This document shows, piece after piece, positions 54,344-63,384 of a stretch of 64,000 bases of DNA (position 1 is its first letter; the number at the start of each line of letters is the position of its first letter). Where the stretch lies: positions 682,001 through 746,000 of the forward strand of contig NZ_PGER01000001.1 of NCBI RefSeq assembly GCF_002797935.1, in the 5' to 3' direction. The notes under the pieces were generated by a model. The model saw nothing but the letters and a program-made list of their open reading frames with translations. It was not told the origin of the DNA and did not search any database. Position numbers and translations under genes: made by a program. The DNA is from Flavobacterium sp. 1. GTDB lineage: Bacteria > Bacteroidota > Bacteroidia > Flavobacteriales > Flavobacteriaceae.

Positions 54344-54748
54344 ATGAAAAAAGATGAAGTACCTCAAGACAAAGGCAATCTTTCTAAAACAAATATGAAA
54401 GAGCTGGTTTATGCTACAGATGAAAACGGTAATTATACAACTGCTTTAAGTTCAGGTTGGGAACCTAAAAGTATTGCTCTTTCTAATTCGATTGAAGAAA
54501 TTAGTGAACGGATTGCTATTGCCGAAGCTCAGGTAGCAAATAATGAAGTAAGCCCGATTTGTTATTATATGGAATTGTGCAGAATGGATATCGGAGTACT
54601 TTCCAGTTACGTAGGAATGTGGCAATGGCGCGTTAAAAGACATTTTAAGCCTAAAGTTTTTGCAGGGTTAAGTGATAAAATTTTAAAAAAATATTCAGAT
54701 GCATTTAATATAACTGTAGAAGAATTAAAAAACTTTAAAGCAAATTAA
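54344..54748 (+). CDS. Conserved small protein of the flexirubin cluster, function unknown
   Basis: The 134-residue product is soluble and mostly helical with no signal peptide: IALSNSIEEISERIAIAEAQVANNE, then CYYMELCRMDIGVLSSYVGMWQWRVKRHF and a C-terminal LSDKILKKYSDAFNITVEELKNF helix pair that looks like a small helix-turn-helix-type ending. I do not recognise the family. It lies 5 bases after the dehydratase gene and its stop overlaps the next start by one base (TAATG), so its product probably works with its neighbours. Confidence 0.8.
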   Translation: MKKDEVPQDKGNLSKTNMKELVYATDENGNYTTALSSGWEPKSIALSNSIEEISERIAIAEAQVANNEVSPICYYMELCRMDIGVLSSYVGMWQWRVKRHFKPKVFAGLSDKILKKYSDAFNITVEELKNFKAN

Positions 54749-55746
54749 TGGAGACGAATTTCACACATCATCAATCAGCTCATTGTGAGAATGGAGTTGC
54801 TTCCAATTTGTTAAAACATAATGGATTGAATATTAGCGAGCCAATGGTTTTTGGGATTGGTTCGGGACTTTTCTTTGTTTATCTTCCATTTTTAAAAGTA
54901 AATTACGCCCCAGCAATAAGTTATAGACCTATGCCGGGACAAATTTTTAATAAATTGGCGAAACGATTAGGCTTGAAAATTAAAAGGCAAAAATTTTCCA
55001 GCGAAGCGAATGCCATTAAAGCATTGGACGAAAATTTAAAAAATAATATTCCTTCAGGATTGCAGGTTGGCGTATATAACCTAACGTATTTTCCTGATGA
55101 GTATCGTTTTCATTTTAATGCACATAATTTGGTAGTTTATGGGAAAACAGAAACTGATTATTTAATTAGTGATCCTGTTATGGAAAACGTGACTACCTTA
55201 ACACATGAGGAGTTAAATAAAGTACGTTTTGCCAAAGGAGCTTTTGCGCCAAGAGGCCAAATGTATTACCCTATTCAAGTTCCTCTAAATGTAGATTTGA
55301 AAGGGGCAATTATAAAAGGTATAAAGAATACTTGTCGGGATATGCTAGCACCAATGCCAATAATAGGTGTTCGCGGTATTCGGCTTGTAGCTAAGCTAAT
55401 TAAAAAATGGCCAGTTAAAGAAGGGACAAAAAAAGCAAATCATTATTTGGCTCAAATAGTTCGAATGCAGGAAGAAATTGGGACTGGCGGTGGTGGTTTT
55501 AGATTTATATATGCTGCCTTTTTGCAAGAAGCTGCAGTTGTATTACAGAATGACGAGTTGCAAAATTTGTCACTGGAAATGACTGCTATTGGTGATTTAT
55601 GGAGAGATTTTGCTGTCGAAGCTTCGCGAGTTTATAAAAATAGAAGTACCAAAGTGGATGTTTACAATCTGCTTTCTGACGAACTTTTAGCAATTGCTGA
55701 TAAAGAGGAGGAATTTTTTAAGAAATTGAAGAAAGCAATAAGCTAA
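54748..55746 (+). CDS. BtrH N-terminal domain / DUF4872-like protein
   Basis: The 332-residue protein starts with a papain-like (C39-related) BtrH-type domain: Cys13 in HHQSAHCENGVASNLLKHNG, the MVFGIGSGLFFVYLPFLKV segment and a His/Asp region FNAHNLVVYGKTETDYLISDPV, followed by a helical DUF4872-like part (ANHYLAQIVRMQEEIGTGGGGFRFIYAAFLQEAA). BtrH of butirosin synthesis moves an acyl group from a carrier protein to an amine. By analogy, this protein may transfer an acyl chain from ACP, possibly to the resorcinol hydroxyl. This role is inference. Confidence 0.82.
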   Translation: METNFTHHQSAHCENGVASNLLKHNGLNISEPMVFGIGSGLFFVYLPFLKVNYAPAISYRPMPGQIFNKLAKRLGLKIKRQKFSSEANAIKALDENLKNNIPSGLQVGVYNLTYFPDEYRFHFNAHNLVVYGKTETDYLISDPVMENVTTLTHEELNKVRFAKGAFAPRGQMYYPIQVPLNVDLKGAIIKGIKNTCRDMLAPMPIIGVRGIRLVAKLIKKWPVKEGTKKANHYLAQIVRMQEEIGTGGGGFRFIYAAFLQEAAVVLQNDELQNLSLEMTAIGDLWRDFAVEASRVYKNRSTKVDVYNLLSDELLAIADKEEEFFKKLKKAIS

Positions 55747-55758
55747 ATAAAAATCATA

Positions 55759-56511
55759 TTGAAATCAATTATCCAAATATCCCATCTGTCTAAATTATAT
55801 AAAGATGCCGAAATGTATTCCTTGAATGATTTTTCTATGGATATAAATAAAGGAGAGATTTTTGGACTGCTTGGGCCAAACGGGGCAGGGAAAACAACAT
55901 TAATTTCGATTCTTTGCGGTTTAGTAAAGCCTAGTTCAGGTTCATTCACGATTGATGGATTAAATTATACAGCTAATGCCAATGAAATTAAAAATAGAAT
56001 TGGTGTTGTTCCTCAAGAATATGCTTTATATCCAACCTTGACAGCCAGAGAAAATTTGCTGTATTTTGGAAGTATGTATGGTTTGAAAGGAAATGATCTT
56101 AAAGAAAAAGTAATAGACAGTCTGGATTTGCTGGGATTATTGAAATTTGCAGATAAACGGATCGAGACTTTTTCGGGTGGAATGAAACGTCGAGTTAATT
56201 TGATTGCTGGGATATTACATAATCCTAAAGTTCTTTTTCTTGACGAACCTACTGTAGGGGTTGATGTACATTCAAAGAATGTTATTATTGATTATCTTAA
56301 AGAGCTCAATAAAAATGGTACAACTATAATTTATACATCACATCATTTGTCTGAAGCACAAGATTTTTGTACCCATATCGCTATAGTTGACAGAGGAATA
56401 ATTTATACTCATGGAACACCTAAGGATTTAATTGCTGCTACTGCCAATGCTAGAAATCTTGAAGATGTTTTTATTTCATTAACAGGAAAAGAACTGAGAG
56501 ATGCTATATAA
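55759..56511 (+). CDS. ABC transporter ATP-binding protein
   Basis: The 250-residue ATPase has Walker A GPNGAGKTT, the Q-loop VVPQEYALYPTLTARENL, the signature FSGGMKRRVNLIAG, Walker B VLFLDEPTVGVD and the switch His (YTSHHLSEAQD). Together with the next gene it forms an ABC-2 exporter, presumably moving pigment or a precursor out of the inner membrane. The start is TTG at 55759; a later ATG (residue 19) would cut the first strand. Confidence 0.92.
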   Translation: MKSIIQISHLSKLYKDAEMYSLNDFSMDINKGEIFGLLGPNGAGKTTLISILCGLVKPSSGSFTIDGLNYTANANEIKNRIGVVPQEYALYPTLTARENLLYFGSMYGLKGNDLKEKVIDSLDLLGLLKFADKRIETFSGGMKRRVNLIAGILHNPKVLFLDEPTVGVDVHSKNVIIDYLKELNKNGTTIIYTSHHLSEAQDFCTHIAIVDRGIIYTHGTPKDLIAATANARNLEDVFISLTGKELRDAI

Positions 56512-57784
56512 ACTTTGGATGTCTGTTTACAAAGAATTCTTGTTGTTAAAGCGGGATATGGGAGGTGTTGTGACCCTTTTTCTAATGCCGTTAGTGCTAA
56601 TTATAACGGTTACGCTCATTCAGGATAGTTCCTATAAAAAAGGACAAGAAGTTAAGATTCCAATTCTTTTGGTTGATTATGATAAAGGGAAAGTTTCTAA
56701 AACGCTTTTTGATAATTTAAAAAAGAGTGATGTTTTTAGTGTTATTACCACTTTTGATAATAAACAAATTACTGAAGCTGAAGCTAAAGAAGCCGTTTTT
56801 AGAGGAAAATATCAAATGGCAATTATTATTCCGTCGCATTTGAGTATTGATTTGCAAACTAAAATTGATCAAAATGTTCAAAAAATCGTAAGTAGTTTAG
56901 GTTTTTCAGATTCATTGGCAATAAAACCAAATGCAAAAGTTGTCAATCAAAAAGAGGTAAAACTTTATTTTGACCCAGCAGTGCAGCTGAGTTTTAGAAG
57001 AGGCGTGATGAGTGGCATCGACAAAATGATTTCTCAAATAGAAACCAAATCGATTTATACTTCTTTTCAAGATGAATTGGGCGGAGAAGATGCTCAATTT
57101 GAACAAAAAAGTTTTATTACATTCAAAGAGATTATTCCAAAAATAAACAACAAAGAGATACTTCCAAATTCGGTACAGCATAATGTTCCTGCCTGGACGC
57201 TTTTTGCTATATTTTTTATAGTAATTCCGTTGTCAATCAATATGGTAAAAGAAAAGACACAAGGAACTTTTGTGCGATTGCGAACCAATCCTGTTTCTAA
57301 TCGAATTGTATTGGCGGGTAAAACGGTGATGTATTTAATTATTTGTTTGATACAGTTTTACATGATGATTGCGGTTGCTGTATTTTTATTTCCGCATTTG
57401 GGATTACCAGCTTTAAACGTTGAAGGGAATTTAATTTTGATGAGTATTGTGGCGCTGTTTTCGGGTTTAGCAGCGATTGGTTTCGGAATATTATTGGGGA
57501 CTATTGCCAAGACCCAAGAACAATCGGCTCCATTTGGAGCTACTGCTGTAATTATTTTGGCAGCAATTGGCGGTGTTTGGGTTCCTGTTTTTGCCATGCC
57601 GAAAGTTATGCAGGTTATTGCACAGTCCTCACCAATGAATTGGGGCTTAGAAGCCTTTTATGATGTACTTTTGCGTAACGCATCCATATTGGATTTGTTG
57701 CCAGAATTATTTTTATTATTTTTATTTTTTATAGTTACCACAACTTTAGCATTGCTGTATGATAAGAAGAAAAGAGCTGTATAA
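56501..57784 (+). CDS. ABC-2 type transporter permease
   Basis: The 427-residue membrane protein has one N-terminal helix (GGVVTLFLMPLVLIITVTLI), a large extracytoplasmic domain (about 45-230) and five or six C-terminal helices (for example AWTLFAIFFIVIPLSINMV, VMYLIICLIQFYMMIAVAVFLF, LFLLFLFFIVTTTLALLY). It overlaps the ATPase gene by 11 bases and the next gene by 26, strong signs of one operon. Confidence 0.9.
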   Translation: MLYKLWMSVYKEFLLLKRDMGGVVTLFLMPLVLIITVTLIQDSSYKKGQEVKIPILLVDYDKGKVSKTLFDNLKKSDVFSVITTFDNKQITEAEAKEAVFRGKYQMAIIIPSHLSIDLQTKIDQNVQKIVSSLGFSDSLAIKPNAKVVNQKEVKLYFDPAVQLSFRRGVMSGIDKMISQIETKSIYTSFQDELGGEDAQFEQKSFITFKEIIPKINNKEILPNSVQHNVPAWTLFAIFFIVIPLSINMVKEKTQGTFVRLRTNPVSNRIVLAGKTVMYLIICLIQFYMMIAVAVFLFPHLGLPALNVEGNLILMSIVALFSGLAAIGFGILLGTIAKTQEQSAPFGATAVIILAAIGGVWVPVFAMPKVMQVIAQSSPMNWGLEAFYDVLLRNASILDLLPELFLLFLFFIVTTTLALLYDKKKRAV

Positions 57785-58208
57785 GGAAGCGGCTGCTTTG
57801 ACCGTTTCACATGATATTCGTGTTCGATTTAACGAAACAGATTCCCTTGGAATAGTTTGGCATGGTCATTATATTACTTATTTTGAAGATGGAAGAGAAG
57901 CTTTTGGACGCCAACACGGACTTGCATACTTAGATGTTTTTGCTAATGAATTTACAACTCCGATTGTGAAAACAACTCTTGAGCATAAACTATCATTGCG
58001 TTATGGCGAAGTGGCTCGAATAGAAACAACTATTGTAGATACACCAGCGGCAAAAATGATTTTCAGGTTTACAATTTATAATATAAAAAATGAAGTAGTT
58101 TGTACGGGGGAAACCGTTCAGGTTTTTCTAGATAAACAAGGAGAACTAATGTTGACAAATCCTCCTTTTTACACGGAATGGAAAAGAAAAGCAGGCTTAG
58201 TAAAATAG
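57759..58208 (+). CDS. YbgC/4-hydroxybenzoyl-CoA-thioesterase-like hot-dog protein
   Basis: The 149-residue thioesterase has the family active-site segment RFNETDSLGIVWHGHYITYFEDGREAFGRQHGL with Asp28 and the W-H pair. It may release or edit chains on ACP; aryl-polyene clusters usually contain such a thioesterase. Its ATG lies 26 bases inside the permease gene. Confidence 0.88.
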   Translation: MIRRKELYKEAAALTVSHDIRVRFNETDSLGIVWHGHYITYFEDGREAFGRQHGLAYLDVFANEFTTPIVKTTLEHKLSLRYGEVARIETTIVDTPAAKMIFRFTIYNIKNEVVCTGETVQVFLDKQGELMLTNPPFYTEWKRKAGLVK

Positions 58209-58209
58209 C

Positions 58210-59340
58210 ATGATGAAAGAAGTTTATATAACCGAAACGAATTGCATTACACCTATTGGGTTTGATGTGGCTGCCAATATAAAAAATATTGGTAATGTAG
58301 TTTCCGGTATTCAGCTGCAGGATAATCCAAAGTTGTTAAATACGCCTTTTTATGCAGCTGTTATTAATGATTCAGCATTAGATTTGGCTTTTGCCAAAGT
58401 AACTTCTGTGGACGGTTATTCGAGATTAGAAAAAATGATGATTTTGGCTTTGGAACCGATTATTAAAAGGGCAAAAGTTGAATTAAACGGGCGTACAGCT
58501 TTTATCCTTTCGACAACAAAAGGAAACGTAAATGCTTTAGATGATGCGAGTGATATTGAATCCGCTTATTTGAATGTATTAGCCAAAAAGATTGCTGATT
58601 TTTTTGAATTTAAAAGGGAACCAATTGTGGTTTCTAATGCTTGTATTTCGGGAATATTAGCTGTTACAGTAGCCAAAAGATTAATTCAGGCTAATTTGTA
58701 CGATAATATATTTGTTGTTGCGGGTGATGAAGTTTCAAAATTTGTTATATCAGGATTTAACTCCTTTCAGGCGATGAGTAATTTACCATGCAAGCCTTAT
58801 TCGATTAATAGAACAGGAGTAAGTTTAGGAGAAGCAGCAGCAGCTGTTTTGGTTTCTTCAAATAAAGAAAATGCCAAAATAAAAATTATAGGTGACGGTT
58901 CCATCAATGATGCAAACCACATCTCGGGGCCTTCCAGAACTGGGGAAGGTCTTTTTAGGAGTATTCAAAGTGCTTTGGCGGAAGCCAAAATAAACAGCGG
59001 TCAAATCGATTATATTTCAGCTCATGGTACAGCGACTCCTTTTAATGACGAAATGGAAGCTATTGCGTTAAATAGATTAGGACTTGAAAATGTGCCAGTA
59101 AATAGTCTTAAAGGTTATTATGGTCATACATTAGGTGCTTCGGGATTACTGGAGACAGTTATTGGAATACAATCGGTTGAAGAAAATAAGCTGTATGCTT
59201 CATTAGGATTTGATGCCATTGGAGTGAGTCAGCCCATTAGAGTTATTGAAAAAAATGAAGATGCAGCCATTCGTTATTTTTTAAAAACAGCTTCAGGTTT
59301 TGGAGGATGCAATACAGCCGTTTTATTTGAAAAAGTATAA
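58210..59340 (+). CDS. Beta-ketoacyl-ACP synthase 2 of the cluster, complete triad
   Basis: The 376-residue protein is a somewhat short FabF-like ketosynthase with Cys145 (VSNACISGILAV), first His in SAHGTATPFNDE and second His in GYYGHTLGASGLLE. It begins one base after the thioesterase stop and is followed after 2 bases by a Cys-less ketosynthase-like protein, so it may work as the active half of a pair. Confidence 0.88.
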   Translation: MMKEVYITETNCITPIGFDVAANIKNIGNVVSGIQLQDNPKLLNTPFYAAVINDSALDLAFAKVTSVDGYSRLEKMMILALEPIIKRAKVELNGRTAFILSTTKGNVNALDDASDIESAYLNVLAKKIADFFEFKREPIVVSNACISGILAVTVAKRLIQANLYDNIFVVAGDEVSKFVISGFNSFQAMSNLPCKPYSINRTGVSLGEAAAAVLVSSNKENAKIKIIGDGSINDANHISGPSRTGEGLFRSIQSALAEAKINSGQIDYISAHGTATPFNDEMEAIALNRLGLENVPVNSLKGYYGHTLGASGLLETVIGIQSVEENKLYASLGFDAIGVSQPIRVIEKNEDAAIRYFLKTASGFGGCNTAVLFEKV

Positions 59341-59342
59341 TA

Positions 59343-59960
59343 ATGACAGTAAATAAGAATTATATTCACTCTTTTTGTTCTATTCAGAAAAATACAATTT
59401 TTTTGAATGGAGAAATGGTTTTTAATACTGAAGATGATTTGTTTGCTGGTTTTTCAAAGAAAGCCTATCAGCATTTTGAAATGAATTATCCGAAGTTTTT
59501 TAAAATGGACAATTTGAGTAAGCTGGCACTTTTAGGAGCCGAATTACTTTTAGAGACAGCTGATGAAAACTCAGAGGAGAACAATACAGCATTGGTATTT
59601 GCTAATAGATCGTCGAGTTTAGATACCGACTTAAAATATCAAAATTCTATTTCAGATTCAGAGAATTATTTTCCTAGCCCAGCAGTTTTTGTTTACACAT
59701 TGCCTAATATTTGCTTAGGAGAAATAAGTATTAAACATCAATTGAAAAGCGAAAATTCTTTTTTTATATTTGCGGATTATGACCCAGTATTTATGGAAAA
59801 CTACTGTAATATACTTTTGGAAACCCAAAAGGCAAATAAAGTTTTATGCGGATGGGTTGAATATTTTAATGAAGAATACAAAGCCTTTCTTTATTTGGTA
59901 GATAAACAAGGTAAAATGGAACACAATCATAAACAATTAAAAAAACTATACAATCAATAA
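59343..59960 (+). CDS. Truncated ketosynthase-like protein without catalytic cysteine
   Basis: The 205-residue product resembles only the N-terminal half of a ketosynthase: ALLGAELLLETADENSEENNTALVFANRSSSLDTD, then PSPAVFVYTLPNICLGEISIKHQLKSENSFFIFADYD. Where active enzymes have ACASG it has FADYD, so it cannot condense chains. It is placed between an active ketosynthase and an acyl carrier protein (3-base gaps) and may be a structural or chain-length partner. Confidence 0.78.
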   Translation: MTVNKNYIHSFCSIQKNTIFLNGEMVFNTEDDLFAGFSKKAYQHFEMNYPKFFKMDNLSKLALLGAELLLETADENSEENNTALVFANRSSSLDTDLKYQNSISDSENYFPSPAVFVYTLPNICLGEISIKHQLKSENSFFIFADYDPVFMENYCNILLETQKANKVLCGWVEYFNEEYKAFLYLVDKQGKMEHNHKQLKKLYNQ

Positions 59961-59962
59961 TT

Positions 59963-60220
59963 ATGGAAGCATTAAAACAAGAATTAAAAAGTAAAATAAT
60001 AGAAGTTTTAAACCTTGAAGATATTACTGTTGCAGATATTAATGATGATGATGCTTTATTTGGAGATGGTTTAGGGCTTGATTCTATTGATGCATTAGAA
60101 CTTATTGTGATGTTAGATAAAGATTACGGTATCAAATTAGTGGACCCAAAAGAGGGAAAAACTATTTTTAAATCTATTGAAGTTATGGCTGCTTATATTG
60201 CAGAAAATAGAGTTAAGTAA
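59963..60220 (+). CDS. Acyl carrier protein 2 of the pigment cluster
   Basis: The 85-residue acidic protein has the phosphopantetheine site Ser41 in GLGLDSIDALELIV. It ends before a 116-base gap filled with repeated TCTAATAATCC-type words, the only sizeable break in this part of the operon. Confidence 0.93.
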   Translation: MEALKQELKSKIIEVLNLEDITVADINDDDALFGDGLGLDSIDALELIVMLDKDYGIKLVDPKEGKTIFKSIEVMAAYIAENRVK

Positions 60221-60336
60221 TTTTAGGCTTTTTGGATTGTCTGATATTTAGATGCTAATAGCTTTCTGAAAGAAGAGAATTTAGGGAATCCAATAATCTA
60301 ATAATCCAACGGTCTAAAAATCTAAGAAATCTAAAA

Positions 60337-61539
60337 ATGAGTATAGGTGTCGCCATTACAGGGATGGGTATTATTTCTTCAATTGGAAATTCAGTTGAGG
60401 AAAATTATAGCGCATTGCTGAATAGTCATGCGGGGATTACAACTATCGAAAATATTGCGACGGTTCATGCTGATGTGATTAAGGTTGGCGAAATTAAAAA
60501 GACCAATCAAGAGTTAATCGACGAATTGCAATTAGCAAAAGACAATAATTTTTCCAGAACTGCCATGCTTGGAACTATTGCTGCCAAGCAAGCAGTAAAA
60601 AACGCTGGAATTACTTCTATTAACGAATATAGAACTGGATTGATCTCTGCGACAAGTGTGGGAGGAATGGATATGACGGAGCGCTATTATCATGAATATT
60701 TTGAAAATCCCAATGTTGTAAAATACATCAGCAGTCATAACGCAGGAGATAATACCAATAAAATTGCAGCGGAATTAGGTTTAATAGGTATGATAACTAC
60801 CATTAGTACGGCTTGTTCTTCTTCTGCTAATGCTATAATGTTAGGAGCGCGAATGATAAAATCCGGTAAATTAGACCGTGTTATAGTAGGAGGAACTGAT
60901 GCGATGTCTAAGTTTACTATCAATGGATTTAAAACTCTTATGATTTTATCTGATGGTTATAATAAGCCATTTGATAATGATAGAAAAGGACTAAATCTAG
61001 GAGAAGCTGCAGCCTTTTTAGTTTTAGAATCAGAAGAATTGGTTAAAAAAGAAAACAAAAAAGTGTTAGCGAGAGTTTCGGGTTATGCCAATGCTAATGA
61101 TGCCTTTCATCAAACTGCTTCTTCAGAAAATGGGGACGGTGCTTTTTTGGCAATGAAAAAAGCGTTTAAAATAGCCCAATTACAACCTAACCAAATTGAT
61201 TATGTCAATGTTCATGGTACAGCAACTCCTAACAATGACTTATCCGAAGGGAGAGCGATGGTGCGATTGTTTGGTGAAAATAAAGTGCCAGACTTTAGTT
61301 CCACAAAGCCTTTTACTGGACATACTTTGGCCGCCGCCGCCGCTATTGAAGCAGTATATAGTGTGTTGGCCATTCAAAATAACGTGGTTTTCCCAAATTT
61401 GAATTTTGAATCTCCAATGGAAGAATTTAATCTGATACCTCAAAGGACTTTAAAACATGCAACTATAGAGCATGTGCTTTCTAATTCTTTTGGATTTGGG
61501 GGAAATTGTTCTACATTGATATTTTCTAAAAGCGAATAA
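60337..61539 (+). CDS. Beta-ketoacyl-ACP synthase 3 of the cluster, complete triad (ApeO-like)
   Basis: The 400-residue ketosynthase has Cys160 (STACSSSANAIMLGARM), His in NVHGTATPNNDL and His in FTGHTLAAAAAIEAVY. It is followed by a Cys-less homologue, the arrangement of the ApeO/ApeC ketosynthase-chain-length-factor pair that makes the aryl polyene in other bacteria; the ApeO comparison rests on arrangement. Confidence 0.88.
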   Translation: MSIGVAITGMGIISSIGNSVEENYSALLNSHAGITTIENIATVHADVIKVGEIKKTNQELIDELQLAKDNNFSRTAMLGTIAAKQAVKNAGITSINEYRTGLISATSVGGMDMTERYYHEYFENPNVVKYISSHNAGDNTNKIAAELGLIGMITTISTACSSSANAIMLGARMIKSGKLDRVIVGGTDAMSKFTINGFKTLMILSDGYNKPFDNDRKGLNLGEAAAFLVLESEELVKKENKKVLARVSGYANANDAFHQTASSENGDGAFLAMKKAFKIAQLQPNQIDYVNVHGTATPNNDLSEGRAMVRLFGENKVPDFSSTKPFTGHTLAAAAAIEAVYSVLAIQNNVVFPNLNFESPMEEFNLIPQRTLKHATIEHVLSNSFGFGGNCSTLIFSKSE

Positions 61540-61549
61540 TACATTCATA

Positions 61550-62614
61550 ATGAGCAAGATTTATATAAATGGATTAGGTTGCATTTCGACCCAAAAGACT
61601 TTTGATACTCTTTTTCTTGAAGAAGCGGTGGTAAATGAGGCAGATACTGTTTTTCCAATCCATCAGCCGGTTTATAAGGATTTTATATCTCCAGTAGCAA
61701 GCAGAAGAATGGCAAAAGGAGTCAAAAATGGAATAGTTGCTTCGACTCTTGCTTTGCGAGAAGCCCAGTTGGAAACCGTTGATGCTATCATCACTGGAAC
61801 AGGAATGGGATGTATCGAAGATTCGGAGAAGTTTTTGAAAGCGATTTTGGATAATAACGAAGAGTTTTTAACACCTACTTCTTTTATTCAATCGACACAT
61901 AATACCGTTGGTGGTCAAATTGCTTTAGGACTGCAGTGCAAAGCCTATAATCTGACGTATGTAAATGGTTCAGTTTCTTTTGAATCGGCACTTTTTGATG
62001 CCAAAATGATGATTGAAGAAGGCGAAGCCTCTTCTATATTAGTGGGCGGAATTGATGAAACTTCCGATTATACCATGTCTTTGTTTAAGTTAGCAGGTTT
62101 TGTTAAAAATGAGAATCAAGGAGTTCATTCATTTTTAGAATCTACTTCTAAAGGAGCTGTTCTTGGAGAAGGAGCTACTTTTTTTGTTGTAGAAAACGAA
62201 GTGAAAGAAACAACAATAGCTTCCGTTTTGGATATTGAAATTCTGAATAAATTAGAAATTGATGAGGTGGAAAAGAAAGTTGTTACTTTTCTTGCTTCCA
62301 ATAATTTAAAACTAACAGATATTGACGCTGTAGTTTTGGGATATAATGGAGATGTAGATTCGGATTTGTATTATAGAAAACTTTCACAAGTTACTTTTAA
62401 AAATACACCACAGGTATATTATAAGCATTTAAGCGGCGAGTTTGATACCGCTTCAGCATTTGGATTGTGGGTTGGAACTAAAATTATTCAGACCCAAAAT
62501 ATACCTGCAATTGTGAAGATAAATACAATCAATAATGAGGTTTATAAAACGATTTTGTTGTATAATCAACGCAATGGAATAGATCATAGTTTTACCTTAA
62601 TTTCAAGCTGTTGA
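61550..62614 (+). CDS. Ketosynthase homologue without catalytic Cys (chain-length-factor-like, ApeC-like)
   Basis: The 354-residue protein has the thiolase fold of ketosynthases (YINGLGCISTQ, IITGTGMGCIEDSEKF, SSILVGGIDETSDYT) but reads NGSVSFESAL where the partner has TACSSSANAI, placing Gly at the Cys position, and YNGDVDSD in place of the HGTATP histidine loop. It should be inactive alone and act as a heterodimer partner that sets chain length. It lies 10 bases after the active ketosynthase gene. Confidence 0.85.
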   Translation: MSKIYINGLGCISTQKTFDTLFLEEAVVNEADTVFPIHQPVYKDFISPVASRRMAKGVKNGIVASTLALREAQLETVDAIITGTGMGCIEDSEKFLKAILDNNEEFLTPTSFIQSTHNTVGGQIALGLQCKAYNLTYVNGSVSFESALFDAKMMIEEGEASSILVGGIDETSDYTMSLFKLAGFVKNENQGVHSFLESTSKGAVLGEGATFFVVENEVKETTIASVLDIEILNKLEIDEVEKKVVTFLASNNLKLTDIDAVVLGYNGDVDSDLYYRKLSQVTFKNTPQVYYKHLSGEFDTASAFGLWVGTKIIQTQNIPAIVKINTINNEVYKTILLYNQRNGIDHSFTLISSC

Positions 62615-63384
62615 AGCATATCTTAACAAATATGTTTTTTATTTTACTGCTTTTGCTGCTCGCTTTAGCAAGCTTTTATGCAGTGATCGATATCAAATAT
62701 TTTATACTCGTTGGGTGTTTATGGCTTTTGATTGTATTTATCGGATCCTCATTTATTGGCTCTAATTACCATGTAAAAACATATTGCAGTAATCCATTAG
62801 TAAAAGACAAAAAAATTGCAATAACATTTGACGATGGTCCCAATGAAATGACAATTGCTGTTTTGGAAGTATTGAAAAAGTATAATGCCAAAGCTGCTTT
62901 TTTTTGCATTGGTAAAAATATTGAAACTCATCCTGATATTTTAAAAAAAACAATAAATCATGGACATACGATAGGAAATCATTCGTATAGCCATGCTCCT
63001 TTTTTTGATTTTTACAATAAAAATCAAGTAATTGCCGAAATTGAAAAGACAGATGCTTTGATAGAGAGTGTCTTAGGGAAGAAAACTACTTTATTCAGAC
63101 CGCCTTATGGGGTTACAAATCCTTCCATTCGCAAAGCTTTATCAGTAACGAAACACAAAACAATTGGTTGGAATATTCGGTCATTGGATGGAGTTATTAA
63201 AAATGAAAAATTTTTATTAGACAGAATAATTAAAAGAATTAAACCTGGAGGAATTGTACTTTTGCATGACACATCTGTTGAAACGGTTAATGTGTTAGAG
63301 CAATTGCTCTCTTTTTTAGAAAAAAACAATTACAGTGTTGTTCCTTTGGAAGAACTCTTGAACATAAAAACGTATGAAGACTAA
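62611..63384 (+). CDS. Polysaccharide deacetylase (NodB fold) membrane protein
   Basis: The 257-residue product has two N-terminal membrane helices (about 8-24 and 30-48) and a NodB domain: metal and catalytic residues in ITFDDGPNEMT, GNHSYSHAPF (HxxxH-type metal site), LFRPPYGVTN and IVLLHDTS. The target may be an acyl or acetyl group on a carbohydrate or another envelope molecule; such genes are regular members of flexirubin clusters but have no proven role in them. The start is TTG at 62611, overlapping the previous stop; ATG 62632 is the alternative. Confidence 0.85.
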   Translation: MKHILTNMFFILLLLLLALASFYAVIDIKYFILVGCLWLLIVFIGSSFIGSNYHVKTYCSNPLVKDKKIAITFDDGPNEMTIAVLEVLKKYNAKAAFFCIGKNIETHPDILKKTINHGHTIGNHSYSHAPFFDFYNKNQVIAEIEKTDALIESVLGKKTTLFRPPYGVTNPSIRKALSVTKHKTIGWNIRSLDGVIKNEKFLLDRIIKRIKPGGIVLLHDTSVETVNVLEQLLSFLEKNNYSVVPLEELLNIKTYED

